A stretch of 6,436 nucleotides of DNA, taken from positions 1 through 6,436 of the forward strand of contig WGFD01000172.1 in assembly GCA_015492395.1 (NCBI GenBank). The letters run 5' to 3'. This document shows, one piece after another, positions 1 to 6,400 of this stretch. The notes below the pieces were generated by a model that was not told the origin of the DNA, ran no database searches, and saw only the letters and a list, made by a program, of their open reading frames with translations. Position 1 is the stretch's first letter. Every line of letters begins with the position of its first letter. This stretch comes from Deltaproteobacteria bacterium (GTDB taxonomy: Bacteria; Desulfobacterota; GWC2-55-46; S146-70). Both the position numbers and the translations under genes were made by a program.

Positions 1-83
1 GAATGAGTTGAAAACATGCTAAAAGACAGTCAAAGGGGGCTGCCACACTTTAGGCGGTGGATTTGGGGGGCCGGCCGTAATAT

Positions 84-113
84 TTGACTACTGCCATCCT
101 CGGATGGTATCTT
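84..113 (+). promoter_or_regulatory. Candidate sigma70-type promoter of uvrA with palindromic operator in the spacer
   Basis: A -35-like TTGACT (84-89) and a -10-like TATCTT (108-113) are separated by 18 bases. The spacer is almost filled by a perfect 6+6 inverted repeat, CCATCC-TC-GGATGG (94-107). Transcription from this -10 would begin near 120, one or two bases before the ATG at 122, giving an essentially leaderless uvrA mRNA. The -10 matches the consensus at only four of six positions, so the promoter is an inference. The palindrome is directly visible. It is not a standard LexA box of the E. coli or Bacillus type. Confidence 0.3.
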
Positions 114-121
114 GTGAGGCT

Positions 122-3040
122 ATGGATAAGATTATCATCAAAGGTGCGAGGGTGCATAATCTCAAAAACATCGATATTGAGATCCCGAGGAACAAATTGG
201 TAGTTATAACCGGTGTAAGCGGCTCCGGCAAATCTTCCCTTGCATTCGATACCATCTACGCGGAAGGACAGAGACGCTACGTAGAGAGCCTTTCCGCCTA
301 TGCCAGACAGTTCCTCCAACTTATGGAGAAACCAGACGTAGATTATATCGAAGGACTATCGCCCGCCATCTCAATTGAACAGAAGACTACAAGTAAAAAT
401 CCACGATCTACCGTCGGAACCATTACCGAGATATACGACTACCTCAGACTCCTCTTTGCACGGATAGGGCGACCGCACTGCTACAAGTGCGGCAAGAAGA
501 TATCCCAACAAACGGTTCAGCAAATGGTGGACAGGGTAATGGAGCTTCCAGCCGGAACGAGATTCATAATCTTCTCTCCGATAGTCAGGGGCAAAAAAGG
601 TGAGTACAAGAAAGAGTTAGAAAAACTCCGGAGAGATGGATATACGAGAATAAGGATCGATGGCGAAGTACATGATCTTTCCGAGTCTATCTCACTCGAC
701 AAGAGGAAAAAGCACTACATAGATGTTGTCATAGACAGGCTTGTACTAAAAGAGAACATCTTGAGGAGGCTCGCGGACTCCCTTGAGGTCGCCACTAGGC
801 TTTCCAACGGCATAGCCAAGGTGGAGGTCGTTTTATCAAAATCAGACGAAGGGATGACGGAGAAACCGGCGGCTTTTCTCTTTAACGAAAGACTGGCCTG
901 TGTAGAGTGCGGTATAAGCTACCCGGAGCTGACTCCCACCATGTTCTCCTTCAACAGCCCCCATGGCGCATGTACCGAATGTAACGGGATCGGTGACAGG
1001 CTGTACTTCGACCCCGGTCTCGTCGTTCCTGACAGGGAAAGATCGCTTAGGGAAGGGGCCATCATTCCATGGGGAAAGAAGCCGTCCATCTACTACTATC
1101 AGATGATCGAGGCCCTATCAAGACATTACTCCTTCGACGTATATGCACCCTTCTCCGATCTCCCTAAACATATTCAGGACGTCCTCTTGTACGGCTCCGG
1201 GGATGAGGTCATAGAGTTCTACTATGAGAAGGGTAACAGGAGGCATGGGTACAGCAAGACGTTTGAAGGGATACTGAAGGAACTGGAGAGGAGGTATTAC
1301 GACACAGAATACTACGACGAGAGGAAGGACCTGGAAAGATTTATGAATAGTCAACCCTGCCCGCCATGCGGCGGCTCACGGTTGAAGCGGGAAGCGTTAT
1401 TTATAAAAGTAGGTAGACACTCGATCCATGATATAACTAGGATGAGTATAAAAGATTCCCTTGCATTCTTTGAATCTCTGAATCTCAGTGGTTCGGAGAA
1501 GGAGATAGCCCGCAGGATCCTCAAGGAGATTAAAGACAGGCTCAATTTTTTGATCAACGTCGGCCTGGACTACCTTACCCTTGACAGACCGGCCGCTACG
1601 CTTTCAGGCGGGGAAAATCAGCGGATAAGGCTTGCAACACAGATCGGTTCCGGCCTAATGGGGGTACTCTATATCTTAGACGAACCAAGTATCGGCCTCC
1701 ATGCAAGGGACAACAAGAGGCTTCTGGAGGCCTTGCTTAGACTGCGTGACATGGATAATACCGTCCTCGTAGTGGAACACGACGAGGAGACCATTCTGAC
1801 GGCGGACCACGTAATAGATATGGGACCGGGGGCGGGTGAGCATGGCGGTTATGTGGTGGCCAGCGGCACACCTCATGGTATCATGGAATGCAAGGGGTCT
1901 CTGACCGGGCGATATCTGTCCGGAGATCTTTTCATACACACACCTTCCAAAAGGCTCAAAGCCGGGAAGAGGTTCTTGACCATCAAGGGCGCCGGTGCAA
2001 ACAACCTCAAGTCGATCACGGCAAGGTTCCCTTTGGGCCTTATTACCTGCGTTACGGGTGTTTCAGGCTCCGGCAAGTCGACCCTGGTAATCGACACCCT
2101 TTACAAGACCCTGTCCCAGAGACTCTACAACTCAAAAGAGAGGGCCGGAGAGATTGCGGAGATCTCCGGGATTGAGTATCTTGACAAGGTTATCGATATC
2201 GACCAGTCCCCTATAGGGAGGACACCAAGGAGCAACCCAGCCACATATACCGGACTATTCACCCCGATAAGGGGACTCTTTGCCCAGGTTCCCGACGCAA
2301 AGACACGCGGTTACCGGCCGGGAAGATTCAGCTTTAACGTAAAAGGAGGAAGGTGCGAAGCCTGCGAGGGTGACGGATTGATCAAGGTGGAGATGCACTT
2401 CCTCCCGGATATCTACGTCACGTGCGAGATCTGCAACGGCAGAAGGTACAACCGGGAGACACTGGAGATAAGGTACAAGGGTAAGAATATCGCCGACTGC
2501 CTGGATATGACCGTAACAGAGGCGCTGGACTTCTTCGAACACATCCCTCCCGTCAGGGAAAAGTTGCAGACATTGTACGACGTGGGCCTCGGCTATATCA
2601 GACTTGGACAGTCCGCAACCACCCTCTCAGGCGGTGAGGCACAGAGGATCAAGCTGGCTAAAGAACTCTCAAAGAGGGCCAGCGGCAAGACGGTATATAT
2701 ACTGGATGAACCCACGACAGGCCTCCACTTCGCCGACATTCAGAAACTCCTCGATGTACTTATAGAGTTAAGGAATACAGGCAACACCATTATCATAATC
2801 GAGCACAACATGGATGTCATAAAGACCGCCGACTACATTATAGATCTCGGCCCGGAGGGAGGTAACGGCGGTGGCCGGATTATAGCCGAGGGCAGCCTGG
2901 AGGAAGTAGCCGCGACGGAGGCCTCCCATACCGGCAAATTCCTGCGAGAGATTCTAAAGACCGGCAAAAAAGGTCGACCCAGTACAAACTTGGAGCATAC
3001 ACGGACGCAGCGATCTTTTATGGACAGCGCTATAACATGA
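122..3040 (+). CDS. uvrA: UvrABC excinuclease subunit A (UvrA)
   Basis: UvrA is the damage-sensing ATPase of nucleotide excision repair. It dimerises, finds distorted DNA and loads UvrB. The 972-residue product has the complete family architecture, numbered from the ATG at 122. It shows a first Walker [10 protein letters not shown] (31-39), a CxxC knuckle (C120, C123) and a first C4 zinc finger (C260, C263, C284, C287). The first ABC signature LSGG is at 494-497, with Walker B Asp520-Glu521. The second half has Walker A at 646-655, the damage-recognition zinc finger C745/C748/C768/C771, signature LSGGEAQ from 835 and Walker B Asp862-Glu863. The first signature reads LSGGENQ rather than the usual LSGGEAQ. 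A basic tail of about 30 residues extends past the usual family end. An in-frame ATG at 104 would add six residues (MVSCEA). I prefer 122 because family members start just before the [10 protein letters not shown] motif. Neither start has a well-spaced Shine-Dalgarno. The gene appears to stand alone rather than in an operon. Confidence 0.97.
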   Translation: MDKIIIKGARVHNLKNIDIEIPRNKLVVITGVSGSGKSSLAFDTIYAEGQRRYVESLSAYARQFLQLMEKPDVDYIEGLSPAISIEQKTTSKNPRSTVGTITEIYDYLRLLFARIGRPHCYKCGKKISQQTVQQMVDRVMELPAGTRFIIFSPIVRGKKGEYKKELEKLRRDGYTRIRIDGEVHDLSESISLDKRKKHYIDVVIDRLVLKENILRRLADSLEVATRLSNGIAKVEVVLSKSDEGMTEKPAAFLFNERLACVECGISYPELTPTMFSFNSPHGACTECNGIGDRLYFDPGLVVPDRERSLREGAIIPWGKKPSIYYYQMIEALSRHYSFDVYAPFSDLPKHIQDVLLYGSGDEVIEFYYEKGNRRHGYSKTFEGILKELERRYYDTEYYDERKDLERFMNSQPCPPCGGSRLKREALFIKVGRHSIHDITRMSIKDSLAFFESLNLSGSEKEIARRILKEIKDRLNFLINVGLDYLTLDRPAATLSGGENQRIRLATQIGSGLMGVLYILDEPSIGLHARDNKRLLEALLRLRDMDNTVLVVEHDEETILTADHVIDMGPGAGEHGGYVVASGTPHGIMECKGSLTGRYLSGDLFIHTPSKRLKAGKRFLTIKGAGANNLKSITARFPLGLITCVTGVSGSGKSTLVIDTLYKTLSQRLYNSKERAGEIAEISGIEYLDKVIDIDQSPIGRTPRSNPATYTGLFTPIRGLFAQVPDAKTRGYRPGRFSFNVKGGRCEACEGDGLIKVEMHFLPDIYVTCEICNGRRYNRETLEIRYKGKNIADCLDMTVTEALDFFEHIPPVREKLQTLYDVGLGYIRLGQSATTLSGGEAQRIKLAKELSKRASGKTVYILDEPTTGLHFADIQKLLDVLIELRNTGNTIIIIEHNMDVIKTADYIIDLGPEGGNGGGRIIAEGSLEEVAATEASHTGKFLREILKTGKKGRPSTNLEHTRTQRSFMDSAIT

Positions 3041-3071
3041 TGTAAGAAGTCATAGGTCATATCTTACATTA
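3038..3071 (+). terminator. Stem-loop overlapping the uvrA stop codon (possible 3' end structure)
   Basis: Bases 3038-3047 pair with 3062-3071, giving ten pairs including one G-T wobble around a 14-base loop. The stem begins at the uvrA TGA itself. It is AT-rich and is not followed by a T tract, so it is a weak candidate for an intrinsic terminator. It could instead protect the mRNA 3' end. Confidence 0.3.
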
Positions 3072-3174
3072 CGCGCATCCGGTTGGATTATACCCGAGAC
3101 GTCAAGATGAAAATGGCCCCTGCTGCATCTTCATGCTAAACTGATATGCTCCCGGTATAGGATATTATTACATA

Positions 3175-3203
3175 TTGCCTGTACTATCAAAATAACGTAG
3201 AAT
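3175..3203 (+). promoter_or_regulatory. Candidate promoter for the LapA-domain gene
   Basis: TTGCCT (3175-3180) and TAGAAT (3198-3203) lie exactly 17 bases apart, matching sigma70 consensus at four and five of six positions. They lie in the intergenic gap in the correct orientation. Transcription would start near 3210 and give a leader of about 110 bases before the ATG at 3320. Assigned by inspection only. Confidence 0.35.
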
Positions 3204-3249
3204 CCACATAGACTTATTTATCGCAACATTTGTGGTGGGAAGATTGAAC

Positions 3250-3306
3250 ATGCCCGGCGAACGCATTCTCGACAGCTTCACTTCCGAACGACCAGAGAGT
3301 CTTTGA
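3250..3306 (+). CDS. Possible 18-codon leader ORF upstream of the LapA-domain gene
   Basis: ATG at 3250 opens a short frame (MPGERILDSFTSERPESL) that ends at TGA 3304-3306. A GGGA purine stretch lies nine bases upstream of the ATG. The stop codon overlaps the ribosome binding site GAAAGG (3305-3310) of the following gene, an arrangement suited to translational coupling. Two in-frame GTG codons at 3232 and 3235 are alternative starts. I recognise no family, and at this length the frame could be chance. Confidence 0.2.
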   Translation: MPGERILDSFTSERPESL

Positions 3307-3319
3307 AAGGTACTATACC

Positions 3320-3610
3320 ATGCAGCTCTTTTTGATTCTCGCCTTGATAATAGCCATCCTGGCTGTAGTCTTTGCAATCCAGAATGCGGTGCCCATAACG
3401 ATAACATTCTTCGCATGGAGGTATGAGAGTTCCCTTGCATTGGTCCTGCTATTGACGCTTGCCCTCGGCGTAGTGATAAGCCTGCTAGTATCGGCGCCGG
3501 CAATGATACGAAGGAGCCTGAAGATATCGACCCAGAAGAAGAAGATAGACGAGATGGAGCAGGCCTTGCAAAAAAAGGAGAACTCCGAAAAAACGTCTGC
3601 AGATGGATGA
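3320..3610 (+). CDS. LapA-domain (DUF1049) small inner-membrane protein
   Basis: This 96-residue protein has the LapA-domain layout. A first membrane helix covers residues 2-22 and is followed by the family-typical QNAVPITITFF strand. A second helix spans about residues 36-58, and a charged, Lys/Glu-rich coiled-coil tail (about 66-92) points to the cytoplasm. In E. coli, LapA works with LapB to control lipopolysaccharide synthesis through LpxC turnover. Here the assignment rests on domain shape and length (E. coli LapA is about 100 residues), and no lapB-like gene is in the window. The start is supported by GAAAGG at 3305-3310, nine bases before the ATG. The gene appears monocistronic, with its own candidate promoter at 3175-3203, and converges on the minus-strand gene that ends at 3680. 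A role in envelope maintenance is inferred from the family. Confidence 0.85.
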   Translation: MQLFLILALIIAILAVVFAIQNAVPITITFFAWRYESSLALVLLLTLALGVVISLLVSAPAMIRRSLKISTQKKKIDEMEQALQKKENSEKTSADG

Positions 3611-3679
3611 TTACGAATCATGGACAACGTCTACATTATGAGCACACAGAGAGCCGGAACAAGGTAAATTAAGATATCC

Positions 3680-3883
3680 CTATCGGACCCCTTTCCTTTC
3701 TCCTCCCTCTCCAGCCTTACAGAATATTGACCTACCCATCTCCTTTCTGCATTCAGCGCACCTCGCATCACTGCACATCTGACAGCAATAACAATCAGGG
3801 CAATCGTGCTTACGCTCGTTCAAGGGCTGCTGCACAGGTTCGTAAACCAACCCTTTGACTCCTGGCATCTTGATCCACGGCAT
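3680..3883 (-). CDS. Small cysteine-rich protein, function unknown (putative metal-binding)
   Basis: This 67-residue protein begins MPWIKMPGVKGLVYEP. Its middle carries a dense cysteine block of the pattern CxxCxCCxxCxxxxCxxC at about residues 28-45, with a further Cys near residue 55. The spacing and the flanking acidic and basic residues look like a zinc- or iron-binding knuckle rather than chance translation. The pattern resembles short uncharacterised cysteine-rich proteins of sulfate reducers and related bacteria, but I cannot name a family. There is no signal peptide or membrane segment. The ATG at 3883 is the only possible start, because an in-frame TGA lies five codons upstream. No Shine-Dalgarno is visible. 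It ends at TAG. Two hairpins (3901-3945) fall in its presumed 5' leader, and an extended -10 element lies at 4160-4168. The short frame with ordered cysteines could still be spurious. Confidence 0.6.
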   Translation of the reverse strand: MPWIKMPGVKGLVYEPVQQPLNERKHDCPDCYCCQMCSDARCAECRKEMGRSIFCKAGEGGERKGVR

Positions 3884-3900
3884 AGTAGTAGCATATCAGG

Positions 3901-3945
3901 GAAGGTCTGTGCACTCAGATCTTCCGTGGCACATGGATGTGCCGC
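3901..3945 (-). other. Two adjacent hairpins in the presumed leader of the cysteine-rich gene
   Basis: Bases 3901-3909 pair with 3916-3924 (nine pairs, one G-T wobble, six-base loop). One base further on, 3926-3934 can pair with 3937-3945 (nine pairs, one wobble; the tip must open to form a loop). Read on the minus strand, they lie 18 to 62 bases before the ATG of the cysteine-rich gene. Neither is followed by a T tract on either strand, so they do not look like intrinsic terminators. They may be a structured 5' leader. Confidence 0.35.
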
Positions 3946-4069
3946 CATCTTCGTTACCTAAAGTTATTGAAAAACCCAAGAAACAGAAAGATCGCGCTCT
4001 TCCTTTTCGTCTCTGAATAATCTAGAAATGAAAGTATAGTTTCGACAAAGCTTAGTGACATTGAAGCCT

Positions 4070-4140
4070 CCTGCCTGCCTGTCAATCTTGGCAGACAGAT
4101 CAATCCTGGCGGACAGGTGCCGGTGCCACGGCAGACAGGC
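4070..4140. repeat. Degenerate GC-rich repeat cluster (GGCAGACAGG units with inverted copy)
   Basis: Three copies of a GGC(A/G)GACAG(G) unit lie at 4090-4098, 4108-4117 and 4130-4139. The first two are part of an 18-base tandem repeat (4083-4100 and 4101-4118) with three mismatches. An inverted version, CCTGCCTGCCTGTC, lies at 4070-4083. Bases 4071-4079 can pair with 4090-4098 at eight of nine positions. The cluster sits just downstream of the broken ATPase gene. It looks like a decayed member of a dispersed palindromic intergenic repeat. Confidence 0.5.
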
Positions 4141-4159
4141 GCTCGCTATGCATGTTCGG

Positions 4160-4168
4160 ATTATACCA
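4160..4168 (-). promoter_or_regulatory. Candidate extended -10 promoter reading leftward
   Basis: On the minus strand the sequence TGGTATAAT contains a perfect TATAAT preceded by the TGN extended -10 motif. No good -35 is spaced correctly; a TTGATC lies about 20 bases upstream of the hexamer. Transcription would start near 4153 and cross the repeat cluster and the twin hairpins before reaching the cysteine-rich gene at 3883. Confidence 0.3.
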
Positions 4169-4187
4169 CAAAATATTCCTGAATGGA

Positions 4188-6050
4188 TCAAGTCCCGGCA
4201 AGCTTCTTGCCACAGTTGGAGCAAAAGATCCACTGCGGTGCGATATCCCCCCACATGACGGGCAGAGTTTCTGCAGGTGGCGTTCACATGAAGGGCATAC
4301 CACAGCACCACCTTTCAAGCCTTCACCACAATCGGGACACGCCATTGTATCCTCCGCCGCTTCAACGAAGAGGACCCTCAACAACTCCTCTACCGTTGCC
4401 AAACCATCCCGCACCTTCCTCATGCCATCCTCCTGGAGAAAAGAGGTGCATTTTGAGGCGGATTCCTTTCTGATAAACTCTTCCGAGTTATCACTTCTTA
4501 TAAGGGCCTTTAACGCTCTGTCCACCACCAGGATCTCATATATACCTATTCTCCCCTTGTAGCCTGAGAAGTTACAATTCTAACACCCTCTACCATGAAA
4601 AAAGCCCATATCACCGCTCCGTATTCCTAACCTTTGAAGCTCAATACGCGACGGCTCATATGGCTCCTTGCAGAACTGGCATACCTTCCTCGCCAACCGC
4701 TGGGCTATGACACCATTGAGGGAGGCGGCCACAAGATACGAAGGGATCCCTATATCCTTTAAACGTACTATGGAGGATATGGCATCGTTGGTATGGAGTG
4801 TGCTGGCTGATAACCAGGTGTCCGGTAATCGAAGCCTGGGCGGCTATTTGTGCCGTCTCCTGATCCCTTATCTCCCCCAAGAGGATAACATCCGAGTCCT
4901 GTCTCAGAATAGACCGTAAACCGTAAGCAAAGGGGAGTCCCGTCTTTTCATTTATAGCCACCTGGGTCACACCCTTGAGCTCATACTCTATCGGATCCTC
5001 CAGAGTGACAATACTTATAGCAGGTGATTTAATGGCATTGATCATGGCATAGAGCGTGGATGATTTACCACTCCCGGTGGGGCCGGTGACCAGAACAATG
5101 CCATGAGGTTTCTCTATCAACCTCTTTACCGTCTCCACATTATCGGCACTAAGTCCAGTCGCATCAAGATTGACAACGCTGGATTTCGGATCAAGGATAC
5201 GGATGATGATATTTTCGCCGTACTGGCTTGGCAGTGTCGATATTCTAAGCTCTACCTCCCTTTCACCGATCCTGATTTTTATTCGTCCGTCCTGGGGCAA
5301 CCGTTTTTCGGTAATATCCATCCGGGCCATGATCTTGATCCTGGAGGTAACTGCGCCATGTATCCATCTGGGGAGCTGATTGATGTCCTTTAACAAACCG
5401 TCGACCCGCTCTCTGAGTATGACCTCCTTTAACTGCGGCTCTATATGGATATCGCCGGCCCTGCCGTTAATTGCATTCGTAATAATACTATTAACGAGTT
5501 TTATTATTGGAGGGAGTTTACTCTTCTTCAGGTCATCAGAGAGGTCGCCCTCTTGTTCCTGGACCAGCTCTATAATATTGTCGTTTGGCGACATATCCAT
5601 AGTGATGTCACTGAGGGCATCAGAAATGTGGTAGTGGTGTCTTATTGCGCTCTCTACTTCTTTAGGTGTGGAAACGGCCGGATTTATGTAACATCCGGTG
5701 ACAAATCTCAAATCCTCAATAACCTGCAAGTTCATCGGATCGACCATTGCAATAGTCAGAACATTCTTATCTATGCATACCGGCATAAGACTGTACTTGA
5801 CGGCCAGGTCTTCCTTAACGAGTTGGACCGCCTCCGGCTCAATGGTGGTAGTGGCAAGTTCTATATAATTTATGTTCAACTGAAAGGCAACAGTCTGGGC
5901 AACATCCACATCCTGACAAAATCCATTCCTTACAAGGATCTCACCAAGGGGCAACCTCTCTTGCTTCTGCTGCTCCAGGGCTACGGCGAGTTGTTCATCG
6001 CTTAGCAGGCCGGCCTCGATAAGGAGCTCTCCAAGTTTTTTTACCGCCAT
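4188..6050 (-). pseudogene. Broken GspE/PilB-family assembly ATPase with C-terminal double zinc ribbon
   Basis: The intact gene would encode a hexameric cytoplasmic ATPase that powers a type II secretion system or type IV pilus. The start is sound: ATG at 6050, with GAAAGG nine bases upstream. Residues 1 to about 150 form an MshEN-like N-terminal region. Residues about 180-415 carry the ATPase core, with AGDIHIEP, the arginine loop RERVDG, Walker A GPTGSGKS (323-330), the Asp box LEDPIEY and Walker B ILLGEIRD (Glu393). At S415 a CAGC duplication (4802-4809) shifts the frame inside the His box, and the shifted frame stops at 4656 after 464 residues. The correct frame then runs on with STLHTND, IAQRLARK and the first half of the tetracysteine motif, C456xxC459. 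It meets TAG at codon 489 inside the second CxxC. Beyond the stop, YKGRIGIYEIL and a further domain with CxxC pairs continue to a G6 run (4247-4252). One extra G there would restore the last CxxC and a natural TGA at 4188, about 619 residues in all. Three lesions in one third of the gene argue for true decay. Confidence 0.88.
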
Positions 6051-6215
6051 ACCATTAAACCTTTCAGTGCAATCACCACACTATGTCGGACGGCTTAAGG
6101 AAAGACTTGAGATCATGGAACCACGCAGGGCCCGCCTCACCTCTAAAGTCCTACTCAGGACTCCCCGGTGGATCAGCCGTTCAGATTCCTCTGCAGATGG
6201 ATCCGCTCTTCCGGT
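6051..6215. other. Non-coding stretch holding the unplaced left boundary of the IS110-family element
   Basis: No convincing gene lies between the ATPase start and the candidate IS promoter. The left end of the element must fall here or slightly to the right, but IS110 elements usually lack terminal inverted repeats and obvious target duplications, so I cannot place it. A perfect 6-base-pair hairpin with a 4-base loop is present at 6147-6162, and an 8-base palindrome TCTGCAGA at 6190-6197. The lost or distant promoter of the ATPase gene would also be expected here, and I see no clear candidate. Confidence 0.4.
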
Positions 6216-6243
6216 TTGACTTTTTGTTCCTTTATAGGATAAT
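6216..6243 (+). promoter_or_regulatory. Sigma70-type promoter in the left end of the IS110-family element
   Basis: TTGACT (6216-6221) and GATAAT (6238-6243) are spaced by 16 bases, and each matches consensus at five of six positions. The spacer contains a T run. Transcription should start near 6250, about 150 bases before the transposase ATG. This is the best promoter match in the window. It could make both the leader RNA and the transposase message. Confidence 0.6.
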
Positions 6244-6249
6244 TAGCAC

Positions 6250-6400
6250 TGAAGATTCCTGCAACAGGCTGCAGGGATATTCATGTATACGAAACCGTCA
6301 TGAGCCTTGGGCTCACAAAGGGGCATGAAAATATGGTGCGAGCAGTATCCTCCTTTGAGTAAGATAGGTGGCATCAATATTCATCACAAGGAGGGCTGTC
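6250..6400 (+). ncRNA. Candidate bridge RNA / structured leader of the IS110-family element
   Basis: IS110-group recombinases use a bridge RNA, encoded in the left non-coding end, whose two internal loops pair with target and donor DNA. This leader has the expected position, a length of about 150 bases and a dedicated promoter. The 5' hairpin pairs 6255-6262 with 6271-6278 (eight pairs, 8-base loop). A second module pairs 6280-6285 with 6324-6329 and encloses a hairpin 6301-6306/6310-6315. This leaves an asymmetric internal loop of 15 bases (6286-6300) and 8 bases (6316-6323), like a guide loop. A third stem pairs 6348-6355 with 6388-6395. I found no loop segment that clearly matches the visible flank, so the guides are unassigned and the identification remains an inference. 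Confidence 0.5.
6388..6395 (+). promoter_or_regulatory. Strong Shine-Dalgarno of the transposase, maskable by an upstream anti-SD segment
   Basis: AAGGAGGG (6388-6395) lies five bases before the ATG at 6401, close to the ideal ribosome binding site and stronger than any other in the window. Bases 6348-6355 are complementary over eight positions (one G-T wobble). The leader can therefore fold so that the site is hidden in a stem with a 32-base loop. Confidence 0.6.

Noticed and set aside
3313..3627. Minus-strand open frame of 104 codons opposite the LapA-domain gene
   Set aside because: The plus strand encodes two proper membrane helices behind a ribosome binding site; the antisense frame has no such support.
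4100..4528. Separate minus-strand gene for a 142-residue zinc-ribbon protein
   Set aside because: It starts in the middle of the ATPase C-terminal domain at a GTG that is simply an internal valine codon, and its last 40 or so residues are out of frame. It is a fragment of the broken ATPase gene.
4152..4562. Plus-strand open frame of 136 codons over the ATPase 3' end
   Set aside because: The opposite strand carries clear family motifs (YKGRIGIYEIL and ordered CxxC pairs). This frame is its shadow.
4580..4582. Pyrrolysine or programmed readthrough at the TAG codon
   Set aside because: Two independent frameshifts in the same gene make ordinary pseudogene decay the simpler explanation.
5445..6005. 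Open frame of 186 codons on the plus strand
   Set aside because: It lies antisense to the well-supported ATPase sequence, shows no recognisable motif and lacks a ribosome binding site.
6183..6260. Direct repeat AGATTCCT at 6183-6190 and 6253-6260 as a left-target/guide match of the bridge RNA
   Set aside because: An 8-base repeat within about 350 bases is close to chance expectation, and the second copy lies in the paired 5' hairpin rather than in an internal loop.
6083..6328. Open frame of 81 codons on the plus strand upstream of the transposase
   Set aside because: It has no ribosome binding site and unconvincing composition. It crosses the candidate IS promoter and the hairpins of the leader, so it is better explained as non-coding sequence.
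6149..6364. Complementarity between 6149-6157 and 6356-6364 as a donor guide
   Set aside because: Eight of nine matches over the number of comparisons made is about what chance gives, and the element boundary is unknown.
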